Assembly (NCBI GenBank): GCA_021234155.1
Contig: JAJEKV010000410.1
Span: 60,001-124,000, forward strand
Direction of reading: 5' to 3'
From: Isoetes taiwanensis
Lineage: Eukaryota > Streptophyta > Lycopodiopsida > Isoetales > Isoetaceae
Length of the DNA: 64,000 bases
Position numbers and translations under genes: made by a program. This document shows positions 53,731 through 64,000 of this stretch, one piece after another; the stretch's first letter is position 1; each line of letters begins with the position of its first letter. The notes below the pieces were generated by a model. It saw only the letters and a list, made by a program, of their open reading frames with translations. It was not told the DNA's origin and ran no database searches.

Positions 53731-56079
53731 AAATTGACCAATTTTAATCCAACAAACTGCCATGTAGTGTTTCTTGCTTTGCTTTGCTTAGAATTGCACT
53801 TCATGGTAGCTCATTTGGACAACCATGGCCATAGATTTGAAGTCTTTCCTCATCAAAAACCCCTGTGCACGGAACCCGAGGCACCCCTAGTCTATAAAAG
53901 GGCCCTCATTTGTCATTTTTCTCCCCATCAGAACTGCTCTCAGCCCCTTTGGCGATTTCCTAGTTCCTTGCTTATCCCCATCAGCCATTTTTCATAGCCA
54001 TCTCTATTCAATGGCGCCATCAAGCTTTGTTAGATGGTACAATGACTCCAATCACATCCGTGAATTCCCTACTGAGCAAGCCTTTCATGTCTTTGATCAT
54101 CTCTTTGATCTTCATGCCACCTTGACCAGAACTCCCTACTACACCGACATCATTTGTCAATATGATCAGCACATTCTACCCCGGGAAGTTAGCTTGCCAC
54201 CTAGGGAGGGAAATGGGTTTCTTAGACTCTCTTACCCAAGCCATAGGTGGGGATCCGGGGGCAAGAGTAGGTGTGGGATAGAACCGTAAACATGCCGGAC
54301 TACATAACCCGTAAGCATCATAGGCATAGGTACGCCTCAAACCAAGCAGCCTTAGCTTTGTTCATGCAATGTGGCGGTTAATCCAACCAGGGAACCGGCA
54401 ATTCAACCTTTGGATTTGGCATCGCCAACACTCGGACGGGCTCGAGATAGGCATTCAATTTAGATCGAGATTGCAGAGTATGAATATTACGGCTCCACAT
54501 CGTAAAACACCTAGGTTAGCGCATTGAGCAAGATTAAGAGGAAGAGGAAGAGAACCCAAGTTGGGAAATGAGGGAGGCAAGAAGGATGGAGAAGCTGCCT
54601 AGCTCGGAAGGAAGAAGTACTAAGGCGGGACTTCGAGCCGCCAATAGGTATCACGGCGCCCTTCCCGGTGATCATCGACGGGCGAAGTACATATTCGCCA
54701 CCGACATCCTCAACCTTCCCTATTGTCGAAGAGGGCCTCGTGATCGATGAGCATTAGAGTTTTTTGAGGTCAATTAGGGCCCTTACTGATGCCACGCCAA
54801 AAGCTCGCGCCAATGGGGAGCCGAAGCTTGTATGTAGTTTTTACCGAAGCTTTGCTTTCGCCATTCTGTGTAAGTCAATCGCACGTGAAGCTTCGGTAAT
54901 ATCCGCGTTTCTAGCTTCGGGGTGTCGATTACACACGAGTAATTATGACCGTTAGCTCCCACCCTCAATTCCCGCCGTATTTTCTTCAACAAAGTTTAAA
55001 AGATCGATTGCCCGCTTAAGGGAACTTCGATTTGCTCGGGAATAGCTTCGACTTGCGCCCAAAGTGAGTTTTCACCACAAAAAGCTTGGTCAAGGTAAAA
55101 TCACCGAGCCTTTCCTAGTATTTCGATTCCGCTCCACATTCTAATTTGAACTCGTGGACTTTAGATGGCTCTATCACAACGAAATGACTTTGAAAGCTTC
55201 GTGGTGTCGAACGGGAGCTTTGTTACACTCCAACCTGGAATGCGAGGTGAATAGCGAGTCAAAAAGATGCAGGAGAAGTGATGTTTCGCACATTGGAAGG
55301 CTTTGGTGGTCGGTTTTCGATCGGGCAAAGAGATATTTGTACAAGTGAGTCATGTATACACTCCAACAAATATGGCAAAAGAAAAAAAAGCAAGCGAAGA
55401 ACTTTGCCGGTTAGAAGCAAATTGTAGGTATGCACTTCTATGCAATCCATATCTAAATTAGTTCGCCATTTATCCGGTTTCCATTCCTATTCTCTCGTGT
55501 TTTGTGTATATCCGATGTGTAGAAACACGCCTCTTCACAAGAGGTATTCCATTGCTTTCACCAAGATATGGGCTCCTTGTTGTTCAAGGTAGCATACCAA
55601 AGCAGCTCACGTAAAAGGGGTATATGGTTTCGGAGGTATGAATCTCCACTTAAGATCCAAGCTTATTGAGCTTCCATTGCCCACCGGTCCCGAAAGCTAT
55701 ACCGCAGCCTCTGGATGCCACTGGCTCTTACTAGCACGGAGTAAGTAAGTCACAGGAAATGTTTACTTGATTGAAGGAGAAGGGAGGTTTCGGGCATGTG
55801 AAGACAAATTTAGGAATTGAGTAGTTCATTGCCTTATTCAAGATGTTTACAGCCCGAAGCCGGTGGATAGTTTTTTTTAGATAGTCTATTTCTTGAAGGT
55901 TGGAGTGCTCGACTTCATGATGGAGTCAATCCATGAATGCGTGGATAAGTCAAGACATGGTTCGGTTCGATATTGCAGACTGTGATATGAATCTATGTAA
56001 TATAAATATAAGTGACGATTAATTGGAGATCTATTGTATATTGATTGGAAAGGTTTGTTTTCAAGCTGTAACATAAAAA

Positions 56080-56240
56080 ATTAAAGTAGCTACGATGCTA
56101 AAAATATGAATATCATAAAATAAGGAAGTAAAGTTTTTCAAGACCAGAGGCACCCGGCGTGCAAAATTATGTATAACATAAAAATATGGAGAAGTTTTCG
56201 CGACCGTAGCTACCGGAGGCGTAAATTCATTAGAGGTTTG
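56080..56240. repeat. Repeat with ATGTATAACATAAAAATATGG, first cluster
   Basis: Two imperfect units containing ATTATGTATAACATAAAAAT, TTTTCGCGACCGTAGCTACC and a 3' GGCGT. The same family recurs as a clean tandem at 58360-58515. Confidence 0.6.
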
Positions 56241-56324
56241 ATGGGATCACTTAAGGGCCCAACCCCGATGCCAAGATGGAAACTTCAGACTTTTATTTTT
56301 TACATGAAGTTACAAAGGCGACTT

Positions 56325-56570
56325 CTTGCCATGTCCACGTCCGGACGGATACATGCATTTTTCAGATCAGAAACCACGCCTTTAAAAAAAAAAAAAATTA
56401 GGCGTGGTTACGGTTATGAATTTAATGTACCGACGGATACATGCATTTCGTGACCGTGAACCACGCCCCTAAAATTTTTTTTTTTTTAGGGCGTGGTTAC
56501 AAGCAATAATTTGCCATGTCCACAAACCGACGGATACATGCATTTCGCCGATGACTGAACCACGCCTATT
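56325..56570. repeat. Hairpin repeats with CCACGCCC arms, first cluster
   Basis: Three units share TTTGCCATGTCCAC, CGACGGATACATGCATTTCG and CCACGCCC. Neighbouring units are joined by poly(A)/poly(T) spacers and GGCGTGGTTAC, so arms pair between and within units. Confidence 0.75.
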
Positions 56571-57004
56571 CTAAATATATATCCCATTATATATATGTTC
56601 TTATGTTTGTCCTCCCAAACCGACTGTTGATCCGGAGATCCCACGGCTCACGTGGCTTTGGGACGTATCCCACGCCCGTGATGGCTTGGGAGTTTGTGTA
56701 TAGACTATATGTAAGCGATCCTACGGCCCGTGTTGATTTGATCCCCGATCGCCGGGTCCGAGATCCTACTACCACGTTGCTTTGGGACACATCATACTGC
56801 AAGGCACATGGCTTTGGGAATTATATGTAATCGATCCTACGGCCCGTGTTGTTCTTGATCTTGATCGTCGATCTAGGATCCTATGGCTCATGTTGCTTTA
56901 GATTTTTGCCACATGGCACGATCTCTCGCCCTTGATCGGGTCCAAGATCCCACGCCCACGTTGAATGCTCATCCTTTAAGGAAAGGCTTTTAAAATTTTT
57001 ATGT

Positions 57005-57068
57005 TGTGTGGGGGATTTGAACCCGGTCATTAGCCCCCCAACCCCCCATTCTAACCACTAGACCAAGC
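57005..57068 (-). mobile_element. tRNA-like SINE head or degenerate tRNA
   Basis: The minus strand reads GCTTGGTCTAGTGGTTAGAA (A box TGGTCTAGTGG) and GACCGGGTTCAAATCCC (B box GGTTCAAATCC) 30 bases on. No 7-bp acceptor stem closes around it, so I do not call a tRNA. It is most likely a SINE head. Confidence 0.55.
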
Positions 57069-57139
57069 ATTAATTCTATGAATAATTTATGTTTCAAATA
57101 TACTTAAGGGTAACAATACAGTTAAGATAAAATGGTGTA

Positions 57140-57890
57140 TAACATTCTAACTAGTCCAGAAGAGTTCTAGAATGTTCTGGAAGGCTCTAGAAAGTTCTAG
57201 GATCTTCTAGAAAGTTCCAAAATATTCTAGAAAATCCTAGAACATAAGAGAATCTGGGGGAATCTATGAAAAATCTTCCAGAAAGTTTCAAATTGTTCTA
57301 ATAGGTTCTAGAGTGTTCGAGAATGTAGGAATCCATGGGAAGGTAAGAGAATCTAAGGAAATACTTCCAGAAAGTTCTAGGATATTTTGAAAGTCTCTTT
57401 AATGTTCCGTAAAGTCTTAAGATGTTCCGAAAAGTCTTAGAATGTTCTAAAAAGTTCTAGAATATAAAGGAATCCAAGAGAATCTAACGGAATCTAAGAA
57501 AATCTCATAAAATGTGAGAGAATATAGAAAAATATTTACAAGCCTAAGGGAATCTCTTAAAATCTAGGGGATCTAAGGGAATCTTCATAAAATCTAAGGC
57601 AATCTAAAAAAATGTTGATGAAATCTTAGAGTATCTAGGGGAATCTTTATAGAATCTCTTTGAATCTCATATAATGTAAGGGAACCTACGGCAATCTCAT
57701 AAAATCTAAAGGGATCTAAGAGAATCTAAGGGGATCGTCATAGAATCTTGAAGAATCTACGAAAATCTAATGGAATCTAGAGGGAATCTTATAAATTTAG
57801 AGGAATCTCCACGAAACCTCCAAGAGAACCTTAGTAGAATCTTAGAGAATCTATGAATTTAGAGTATTCTCAAGACATTCTTTTAGAATG
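57140..57890. repeat. Degenerate 11-12-bp array (TTCTAGAA / GGAATCTAAGA)
   Basis: About 740 bases made of two related words. First, AGTTCTAGAATGTTCTGGAA and TCTAGAAAGTTCCAAAATAT (57160-57460). Then GGAATCTAAGAGAATCTAA-type units (57460-57880). Periodicity is roughly 11-12 bases with heavy drift. In the first part GAA and TTC alternate at 5-base steps, as in heat-shock elements. Confidence 0.8.
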
Positions 57891-57959
57891 TAGGGCACGA
57901 CAAGAACTTGCAGCATAGGAACATGCTAAAACTCGAACATCCACCGTAGGACGCATTAA

Positions 57960-57969
57960 ATTTCTTGTA

Positions 57970-58000
<31 letters not shown>

Positions 58001-58170
58001 GGTTACAGTGCGAATTTGCCATGTCCACAACCCGACGGATACATGCATTTCGCACTGTAACCACGCCCTAAAAAAAAAAAATTATTATTTTTTTTTTTTA
58101 GGGCATGGCTACAGTGCGAATTTGCCATGTCCACAGCCCAACGGATACATGTATTTCGCACTGTAACCAC
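57960..58170. repeat. Hairpin repeats with GGTTACAGTGCGAA arms, second cluster
   Basis: After (TA)n and a T tract two units read GGTTACAGTGCGAATTTGCC, ATGTCCACA, CGGATACATGCATTTCGCAC, TGTAACCACGCCC. GGTTACAGTGCGAA and TTCGCACTGTAACC pair perfectly around a 40-base loop. The copies are separated by A and T tracts. Confidence 0.85.
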
Positions 58171-58359
58171 TCTTTCATAGTCAATTTGACAATAACTAAC
58201 GAGAGACTACTTTTGAACTCACAAAACACTACTCAAAATTTAATGAAACAAAAAGAGTTGTCATTGTCTAAATATCAATGTTCATTGCTCTAAATTACTG
58301 AAAGCATTCTCATTAACTTCCTCCCTTCAATTGAACCTCTTCTTGTATGGCAGCTATAA

Positions 58360-58515
58360 AATAAGAAAGTGTTGTTTTTGCACTATAGCCACGGTGCATA
58401 AATGTGTATAACATAAAATATGGAAGTGTTATTTTCGCACCGTAGCCACGGTGCGGAATTGTGTATAACATAAAATATGGAAACATTATTTTTGCACCGT
58501 AGCTACGGTGTTAGT
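58360..58515. repeat. 68-bp tandem repeat with GCACCGTAGCCACGGTGC
   Basis: Three units: TTTTGCACTATAGCCACGGT, TTTCGCACCGTAGCCACGGT and TTTTGCACCGTAGCTACGGT, each followed by ATTGTGTATAACATAAAATA-like sequence. GCACCGTAG-x-CTACGGTG is a near-perfect palindrome. Confidence 0.85.
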
Positions 58516-58590
58516 CACTCTTGCATATCAAGTTGCTACTAAGGCACTCACCTTCAAACTATCACAAATCAAGGTGTTGCTCAACGAGAA

Positions 58591-59240
58591 TGGTAAAGAG
58601 TAAATCAGATAAGGCATGGGAGTTGTTTAGCACATGGTATGATAATATAGTAGAGAAAGAATGGAATTTTCGTCAGAAGCATCTAGAAGAGTTTGAGGAG
58701 GAGATAGAGGAGCTATTTGATGCAACCATCAGATACAATAATTTTTGCCCGACAAGAGGCGTTATGGTAGAGTGTAACATGTTGCATATGGGGCATTCTT
58801 CATAGCTTCATGGCTAGAGCTGGACCTGACCTGAAACCATGTTATGTGACTGATTTGCCTTTACTGAGCATGCAAGCTTTAATTAAGATATTTCTGAAGG
58901 CTGATCAAGACCGAATTAGGAGGTTTTTGAGGAGACTACTCCAGCAGAGGCAGAAAAAAAGGCAAAGAAAGTTTTTACAACAGATATTATGTTCAACACA
59001 TACATGATTTACAATAAGTCAAACCAAGATGCTCGGTTCTTCAAGTGTGGAGGTCGCCGATAGAATGTCCCGCCTCACCAAGAGGAGCAAATAGATCCTC
59101 TAAAAAGAAGCTCCTACCGGAAAACGAGGAGAATGAGGAGGTATTGGAAGAGGAGGTCTCTCGAAGTTGGCCTTTAGCCCGTGAGGTCTATATTCATAGC
59201 TCCAAAAGCTCGCGAATGCATCTTCATCTATTGGTTGCTT
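58591..59240 (+). other. Unrecognised coding remnant within the inserted element
   Basis: Frames at 58591 (KAWELFSTWYDNIVEKEWNF, then EFEEEIEELFDATIRYNNFC) and, shifted, around 58930-59060 (EAEKKAKKVFTTDIMFNTYM) read like a real helical protein, possibly a captured host gene piece. There is no family I recognise and no transposase signature. Confidence 0.3.
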
Positions 59241-60789
59241 CCAAGTGAACTTATTCCCCGTAAAGGCAGGCATCCTTTTGGCAATTGCACTCTAAATTGA
59301 CCCTCGGAATTAGTTTGATCCTGAAACAGAAGTATTAGAACCAAGAACATTCAAAGGAATGCAATGACAACTTGGAAACCAAATACCTTTGCCATTGACG
59401 TTGCAAAAGACCGAGAACCGGAGCGGAGCTTAGAATTAGGAAGATTCTTGCCAACAAACAGAGCGAAATTTGCTGGCAAGAATCCGCCATAATTCGAATT
59501 CAAACAATGCTTGGACGATGATGGTCGGTCGTTGATGCCGATGGCATGGCAAGCTCGATGGCAACCAAGCTCGATGGTGAAGCTCGATGGTGGGAAAAGG
59601 AAAATCTTAGATGTAATCATTAAATTTTGTGGTCGTTAGGGAAATAATGATTGCAAAGTTAGGTAACGAGGTTAGGTTCTGAGGGGGAAGTTAGGTTAGG
59701 GAGAGTGAAAGTTAGGTATGGAGGGGGAAAGGTAGGTTCGGGATCCTACGTGGCAGCCCCCCAATATATTCTTACAAGGCCCTTATTTGACCTCAAAAAA
59801 ACTCTAATGCTCCTAGGCCTAATTGCACAAGAACAGTGGCAGTTGACTTCATCGACTACTCCTACCAAGAGATCCCAAGGGAGGTAGCCGTTTAATACAC
59901 TCTACGCCACGTTAGGGAAACTATGTCGGACATCCAAAGCGCATTCAACAGATAAGGCGTGATGTTTCAACAAAGAACAACCCCGCCATTCGGAAGAAGA
60001 ATTCCGTGGAGATCCAAAGGAAGTTGTACAAGCCGGGAAGAGGCCCAAGCTCAAGCCGACCGGCGGCTCCAGAGCATGCGTGAAGCATCTAGCAAAGATC
60101 AACTGAGAACGCAACAACAATGTGGAGGGACCACGAAGATCTTACCGCAATAGATGTTTTATGAGGCAGCTCCTGGAGGAGAGGTAACGGGAGCCACGGG
60201 CCGAACATGGGTAAATCACTGTGTACTATCTTCCGGCCCTTAGCCAGGGACGATGATAGTCTTCCACAAGGAGTTCAGCCCAAGGGGTGAAGACCTCATA
60301 GCACTCCCTCGGGATTTGGACAACATGCCAAGATAGATTACTGGAATGGACCATGTTATCCTCTTCAAAGATCCAGAGCCCTTCATGCCCTCGACTTTAA
60401 GGGGCCACCTGGGGATGCGCACTTGTCAAGTGGCGCAATCGCACCAGTAACTTCCGGCACCACAGATGGCAAGAGCATTGGAGGGAGGATCGGCGGCAAG
60501 AATCCTACAGAACATGGGCAAGGGCATAGAATTCAAGAACGTCAAGAACTTCTTCAAGTCTATGAAGCGACATCGTTGATGGAGAACTTGTTTTGTTAAT
60601 TAATTAAAGTGTATTGTAACTCTCTCTTCAGTATTATCATGTAATTCATGAAATGTATTTTAATTAATGTCTACCATGATCTTGACTTGTAAGTGGAATT
60701 TTCATATGATTTCTTTTGTACCTAACAGCAATTTAAGCAACTGTGTAACTTAATAACAAGCATTGATGATTAATCCTTGCAGCAAGGAA

Positions 60790-62108
60790 CACAGGCTCAT
60801 GTTCTCAAGGTCAAGGCCGACATCACCAGTGGGTACCCAGAAACCTATTTGGACGTGATCAAGATGACAACAACGACTTAAAATGACGCCGGAAGCAATC
60901 AACTAAGGCTCGCCCAAATGAGGAACCAGATGCATCGGTGATCCACTGGGCCACCCCATTGATGAATGCCCAAGAATATGCACCGCCACCACCACCACCT
61001 CCACCGCTACCTCAAAGAAGGCATCGAGGAAGGTCCACACAGGAGGGGCAGGACAATCGTGGGAATGTCGAGACAGAAAAGGAAAAGGAGAAACGTATGA
61101 GTCCAACACCACCTAGTTCCGCCTCATCGCATTACTTCGCATACCAAGACAGCTTCTAGCTCGATAGTGTCCGATACTCCACGTAAGAGCCGTGGCAAGG
61201 AAGGAAGATGATTATCAAAGAAAGTTGACAAGCATATGAGCAATGTGTGGAAGACTAGGAAGTTGGGTCGGGCCGTGGAAGGACAGTCGATATGGAGGCG
61301 TAAGCCCGGCTTGACGAGGTGGAAGAGTTCGCAACTCTTATGGCATGAAGGATAAGGATTGCTACAAGAAACTTGATAGGAGCAGCTAGAATCGGCGGAA
61401 AGGCTACGCAAAGTCCAACAAGCTCAAAAGGAACAGCTTGCAGATTCAAGACCTTCAAAGAAGGCCTTCAGACATTATGTGCCTAGAACACATACTAGCA
61501 GTGCAGATCCAAACAGCTTCTACAGATTGAACTGTGGTACCTTGTCAAGAGCAAAGCAACAATGCAGGAATTCATGCCACTCAGTCCATGTTCCCTGAGT
61601 GTCCGAAAGGCAAGCTCGTTGAAACTTACATTGAGGGATTGAACAACAATATATCAAAAGGCTAGTCCGAGCAATCAACCCTAAGTCACAGGGCGTAATG
61701 AGGATAAAGCCATAAGTTTGAAGAAGCTCCAAAGAACGCTGTGTGAGAGACACCGACCTTCAAAGGAAAGTCAACGGACAAACACTCAAGGGCAAAGAAC
61801 AAAAGAGTAAGCAACGGCAACTACGCCATCGAGGCCACAGTTAGCGAAGAGCCTGTGGCAAGAACTTTGGGGACCGAAGCCACGTAACGCATCGTGGGGC
61901 AGCATGTTAAAGCTTTATTCTAGACAGCCCGACTTTAAAGGAGAAGAGACAGAATGTATTGAGAAGAAGCTATGTTTCGTGTGCTTCCAGCCGTGGCATC
62001 AACGATGATTGCCCATTCGTCATGCAAAAGCAGCTTTGGCAGAGGTTATGGATTGGGATTCGCGTCGACGTAAGCAGATGAAGACGACGCACCAAGATGA
62101 GGCCACAG
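60790..62108 (+). pseudogene. gag: gag of element 2
   Basis: Recognisable parts: a Pro-rich segment (YAPPPPPPPPLPQRRHRGR at 60980-61035), MSNVWKTRKLGRAVEGQS from 61236 (element 1 has [19 protein letters not shown]), RHYVPRTHTSSADPNSFY, and a CCHC zinc knuckle near 61968-62015: CFVCFQPWH, then in the next frame NDDC, fitting C-x2-C-x4-H-x4-C with one frameshift. It ends at DFIDGECHI (62109), the junction to protease. Many indels prevent a continuous frame. Gag would package the RNA; this copy cannot. Confidence 0.6.
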
Positions 62109-62640
62109 GACTTCATAGATGGTGAGTGCCATATCCAGGCAAATATTGAGTCGGGTGATATAGAAAAATCACGACGCTGATCGCGGCCGAGGGAATCATA
62201 GATAGCAACCCATATGTAGTCCTCATAGACAATGTGGGTAGCTCTCACAACCTCGCCTCTCCTAGGCTGGCTGCCCTAATGAAGAACAAGGTATTGAAGT
62301 CTAAGCCAAGGCCGCTTGTTATGGCAAAACGGCCTATTCGGCACACTAAGGGGAGGAGGATTACATTCGACATTATAGACCTTAGTGGAAGTAAGTGGCA
62401 GATGGGGGGCAGAGGTCATGGAGATTGGAAGGTATGACCTTATAGTAGGAATGGAGTTCCTAAAGCCAAATGAAAAGCAATGATCGATCGCGACCGCAAT
62501 GAAGTCGCCATGACAAAGACCGGATGGCACCAAATTCATAGTGAGAGGTAAGAAGACGCCTTCTTCCATGCGGTGTATTTCTTTGAAGCAAACTAAGGAA
62601 AAGTATAGAAAGAAATAAGGTGGATTACATTTTGAGATTG
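62109..62640 (+). pseudogene. pol: pol: protease region of element 2
   Basis: DFIDGECHIQANIESGD begins the block; then VVLIDNVGSSHNLASPRLA (62216 onward), where the catalytic DTG has become DNVG, then KSKPRPLVMAKRPIRHTKGR corresponding to [20 protein letters not shown] of element 1, and VGMEFLKPN. The changed catalytic motif and frameshifts mean no active protease. Confidence 0.75.
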
Positions 62641-62699
62641 GAGGCAATTGAGCCCAATAAGGGTGATGGGAACGACCAAAAGGGGAAGCAGCTTGCCTG

Positions 62700-64000
62700 C
62701 CAGTAGCAAGGCTTATTTCGAATTCAAGGATATATTTCCGGATGAAACCGAGCTACCACCTTATAGGGGTGTGGGTGTGAGATCACATTAGCACCGGATG
62801 CTAAGCCTACCAGCAAGGCACCATACGGGATGAGCACACGGAGTTGATTGAGCTCAAGAAGCAACTCCGTGAATTGCTTGAGCTTGGTTTTATTAGAGCA
62901 AGTGTGTCTCCTTTGGAGCACCCATACTCTTCGCGGAAGAAGAAAGATGGCAGCTTAAGAATGTGCATAGACTATCGCCACTCAACAAGGCAGGCGATAA
63001 AGAATAAGTATGCATTGCCAAGGGCGATGATTTGATGGACCAGCTCCAAGGAGCAAAGGTATTCTCTAAAATTGACTTAAGGTCAGGATACCACCAAATA
63101 AGGATAAAGGAAGAAGATATCCATAAGACCGCCTTCAGAACACGGTATGGTCACTTTGAGTTTACAAGAATGCCCTTTGGATTGTCGAATGCTCCAGCAA
63201 CTTTTATGCCTCATGAACGACGCCTTCGGGATTTTTCGATGAGTTTGTCATTGTCTTCTTGACGACATTCTAGTCTACAACAAGTCCATCAAGATCATAG
63301 TCAAGATTTGAGAAGGGTGTTAGAAACGTTGAGGCGGCATCGTTTGTATGGAAAGCTCTCCAAATGCCACTTTGCTACTAAAAGAGTGGAGTACTTGGGC
63401 CATGTCATATCGGGCGGAAGGGATCTCCAAACCCATAAAGATCGGGCAAGAGTAGATTGGCCAGCTCAAAGAATGTGGCTGGAAGTAAGAAGCTTTCTAG
63501 GTCCAAGGTGTTATTACGTAAAGTTCGTGAAGGACTTCGCTAAGTGGGCGCCCCTTTGATCGGACCTCACTAAGAGTGCTAAGGTGAAAGATTGGAGAAC
63601 ACATTGGGTAGAAAATGTTCAAGCTTCATTTGAGAAGCTTAAGGAGGCCTTAACAACAACACCGGTGCTAGTTCTCGCCAGATCCGCATAAGGACAAGAT
63701 AGTAGCAAAGATGCAAGTAAGATAGCGGTGTGGAGTCCTTATGCAAGAAGGAAGAGTAATGGCTTATGATTCCAAGAAGTTGAACGACACCGAGCAGCGT
63801 TATCCAACCCATGATCAGGAACTTCTAGCTATTGTCAGGGCTCTTCGTATTTGGAGGCATTATTTGCTTGGGAGGAAGTTTCAGTTAGATACTGATCACC
63901 AGAGCCTCCAATACATCTTTACCCAACCACTCCTGAATCTAAGACAAAGGAGGTGGATGGAATTCCTAGAAGAGTATGACTTTGAGATTGCTTATAAACC
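62700..64000 (+). pseudogene. pol: pol: reverse transcriptase and RNase H of element 2 (to window end)
   Basis: RT pieces: [87 protein letters not shown] and, one base shifted, [11 protein letters not shown] (the YxDD box with L in place of Y-L). Then LYGKLSKCHFATKRVEYLGH, VISGG. The connection and RNase H part follow from about 63590: VQASFEKLKEALTTTPVLVL, MAYDSKKLNDTEQRYPTHDQ, ELLAIVRALRIWRHYLLGRK, FQLDTDHQSLQYIF, with the usual TDH. The order is that of Ty3/gypsy pol. It is interrupted by several indels and continues past the window. Confidence 0.9.

Larger units (their letters stand above)
54752..59809. mobile_element. 5.06-kb inverted-repeat element inserted in ORF2 of element 2
   Basis: Ends are inverted copies of about 30 bp: CATTAGAGTTTTTTGAGGTC at the left, GACCTCAAAAAAACTCTAATG (with one extra A) at the right. 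Removing 54752-59809 joins GATGAG to CTCCTAG and restores the ID-E-L-L-G-L-I reading of ORF2, aligning with RIDELLHLL of element 1. The flanks GAG and CTC therefore form one GAGCTC target, and any target duplication is 0-2 bases (GC at most). The interior holds hairpin repeats, a degenerate 11-bp array, a SINE-like tRNA fragment and short ORFs but no transposase I can recognise. Confidence 0.75.
54011..60579 (+). pseudogene. ORF2 of element 2, interrupted by an inserted element
   Basis: The start is MAPSSFVRWYNDSNHIREFP at 54011, matching MAT/SFINWYSASPHIAQ of element 1, then AFHVFDHLFDLHATLTRTPY. Around 54685-54748 YIFATDILNLPYCRRG precedes a 5-kb insertion. After it, ELLGLIAQ and VDFIDYSYQEIPREV, ETMSDIQSAFN (59810-59960) continue where element 1 has RIDELLHLL, DEFIDQEIDEFPVEV and HTISDIEAYN. 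The C-terminal part has MIVFHKEFSPRGED, GMDHVILFKDP and EGGSAARILQNMGKGIEFKN, with a stop at 60577-60579. The function is unknown. The two copies share long stretches, which supports a real protein of about 500 residues. Confidence 0.7.
49958..64000 (+). mobile_element. Ty3/gypsy LTR retrotransposon with histone-H3-like ORF (element 2), runs off the window
   Basis: Order: 5' LTR (49958-51591), primer site (51593), leader, H3-like ORF (52147-53228), stem-loop repeats, ORF2 (54011-60579, split by an inserted element), gag (about 60790-62100), protease (about 62190), RT (62700-63600) and RNase H (to 64000). All ORFs are scarred by many single-base indels, so this copy is old and inactive. Integrase and the 3' LTR would lie beyond 64000. 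It mirrors element 1 (15793-23897) in gene order. Confidence 0.85.

Noticed and set aside
57001-57075. A tRNA gene on the minus strand
   Set aside because: A and B boxes are good, but no acceptor stem can be formed. SINE head or tRNA relic is more likely.

Overview
The window is nuclear DNA of a land plant with a large, repeat-rich genome. It holds decayed, intron-bearing copies of plant genes (a NECAP-like coat protein, a nepenthesin-type aspartic protease, methionine synthase MetE, ribosomal protein L15), Ty3/gypsy LTR retrotransposons, tRNA-derived SINEs, foldback MITEs and pieces of DNA transposons. Several families present (a DUF7869-like transposase, a ParB-like/methyltransferase-like protein) make me favour a non-flowering plant such as a fern or lycophyte, but that is inference. 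I see no intact housekeeping gene; nearly every recognisable gene carries frameshifts or stops.

Layout: 1-15 kb is gene-fragment and low-complexity territory (NECAP-like, kinase-like and aspartic protease pseudogenes). 15.8-23.9 kb is a minus-strand LTR retrotransposon truncated inside reverse transcriptase. 23.9-29.7 kb has a segmental duplication, a MetE fragment, two MITEs and a SINE. 29.9-36.6 kb has a broken multi-exon gene with ParB-like and methyltransferase-like parts, in a field of palindromic GGCGCC-containing repeats and tandem foldback units. 36.6-39.2 kb holds DNA-transposon genes. 40.9-41.2 kb is an RPL15 pseudogene. 43.8-47.3 kb is minisatellites plus an unrecognised coding remnant. 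49.96 kb to the window end is a plus-strand retrotransposon of the same family as the first, running from its 5' LTR to RNase H, with a 5.06-kb inverted-repeat element inserted in its second ORF.

Main discovery: both retrotransposons carry, directly after the leader and before gag-pol, an ORF that begins with the histone H3 tail (MARTKQT...) and ends with the H3 histone fold (for example [10 protein letters not shown]...MPKD in the second copy). The two parts are separated by a few hundred residues of charged low-complexity sequence. A second, unrecognised ORF follows in both copies, then gag, protease and RT. The LTR ends (TGTGACGTTCC plus a 10-bp palindrome), the tRNA-iMet primer site and the gene order are shared, while the sequences are strongly diverged. 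This looks like an old retrotransposon lineage with a captured and retained histone H3 gene. I know of no described family with this layout.
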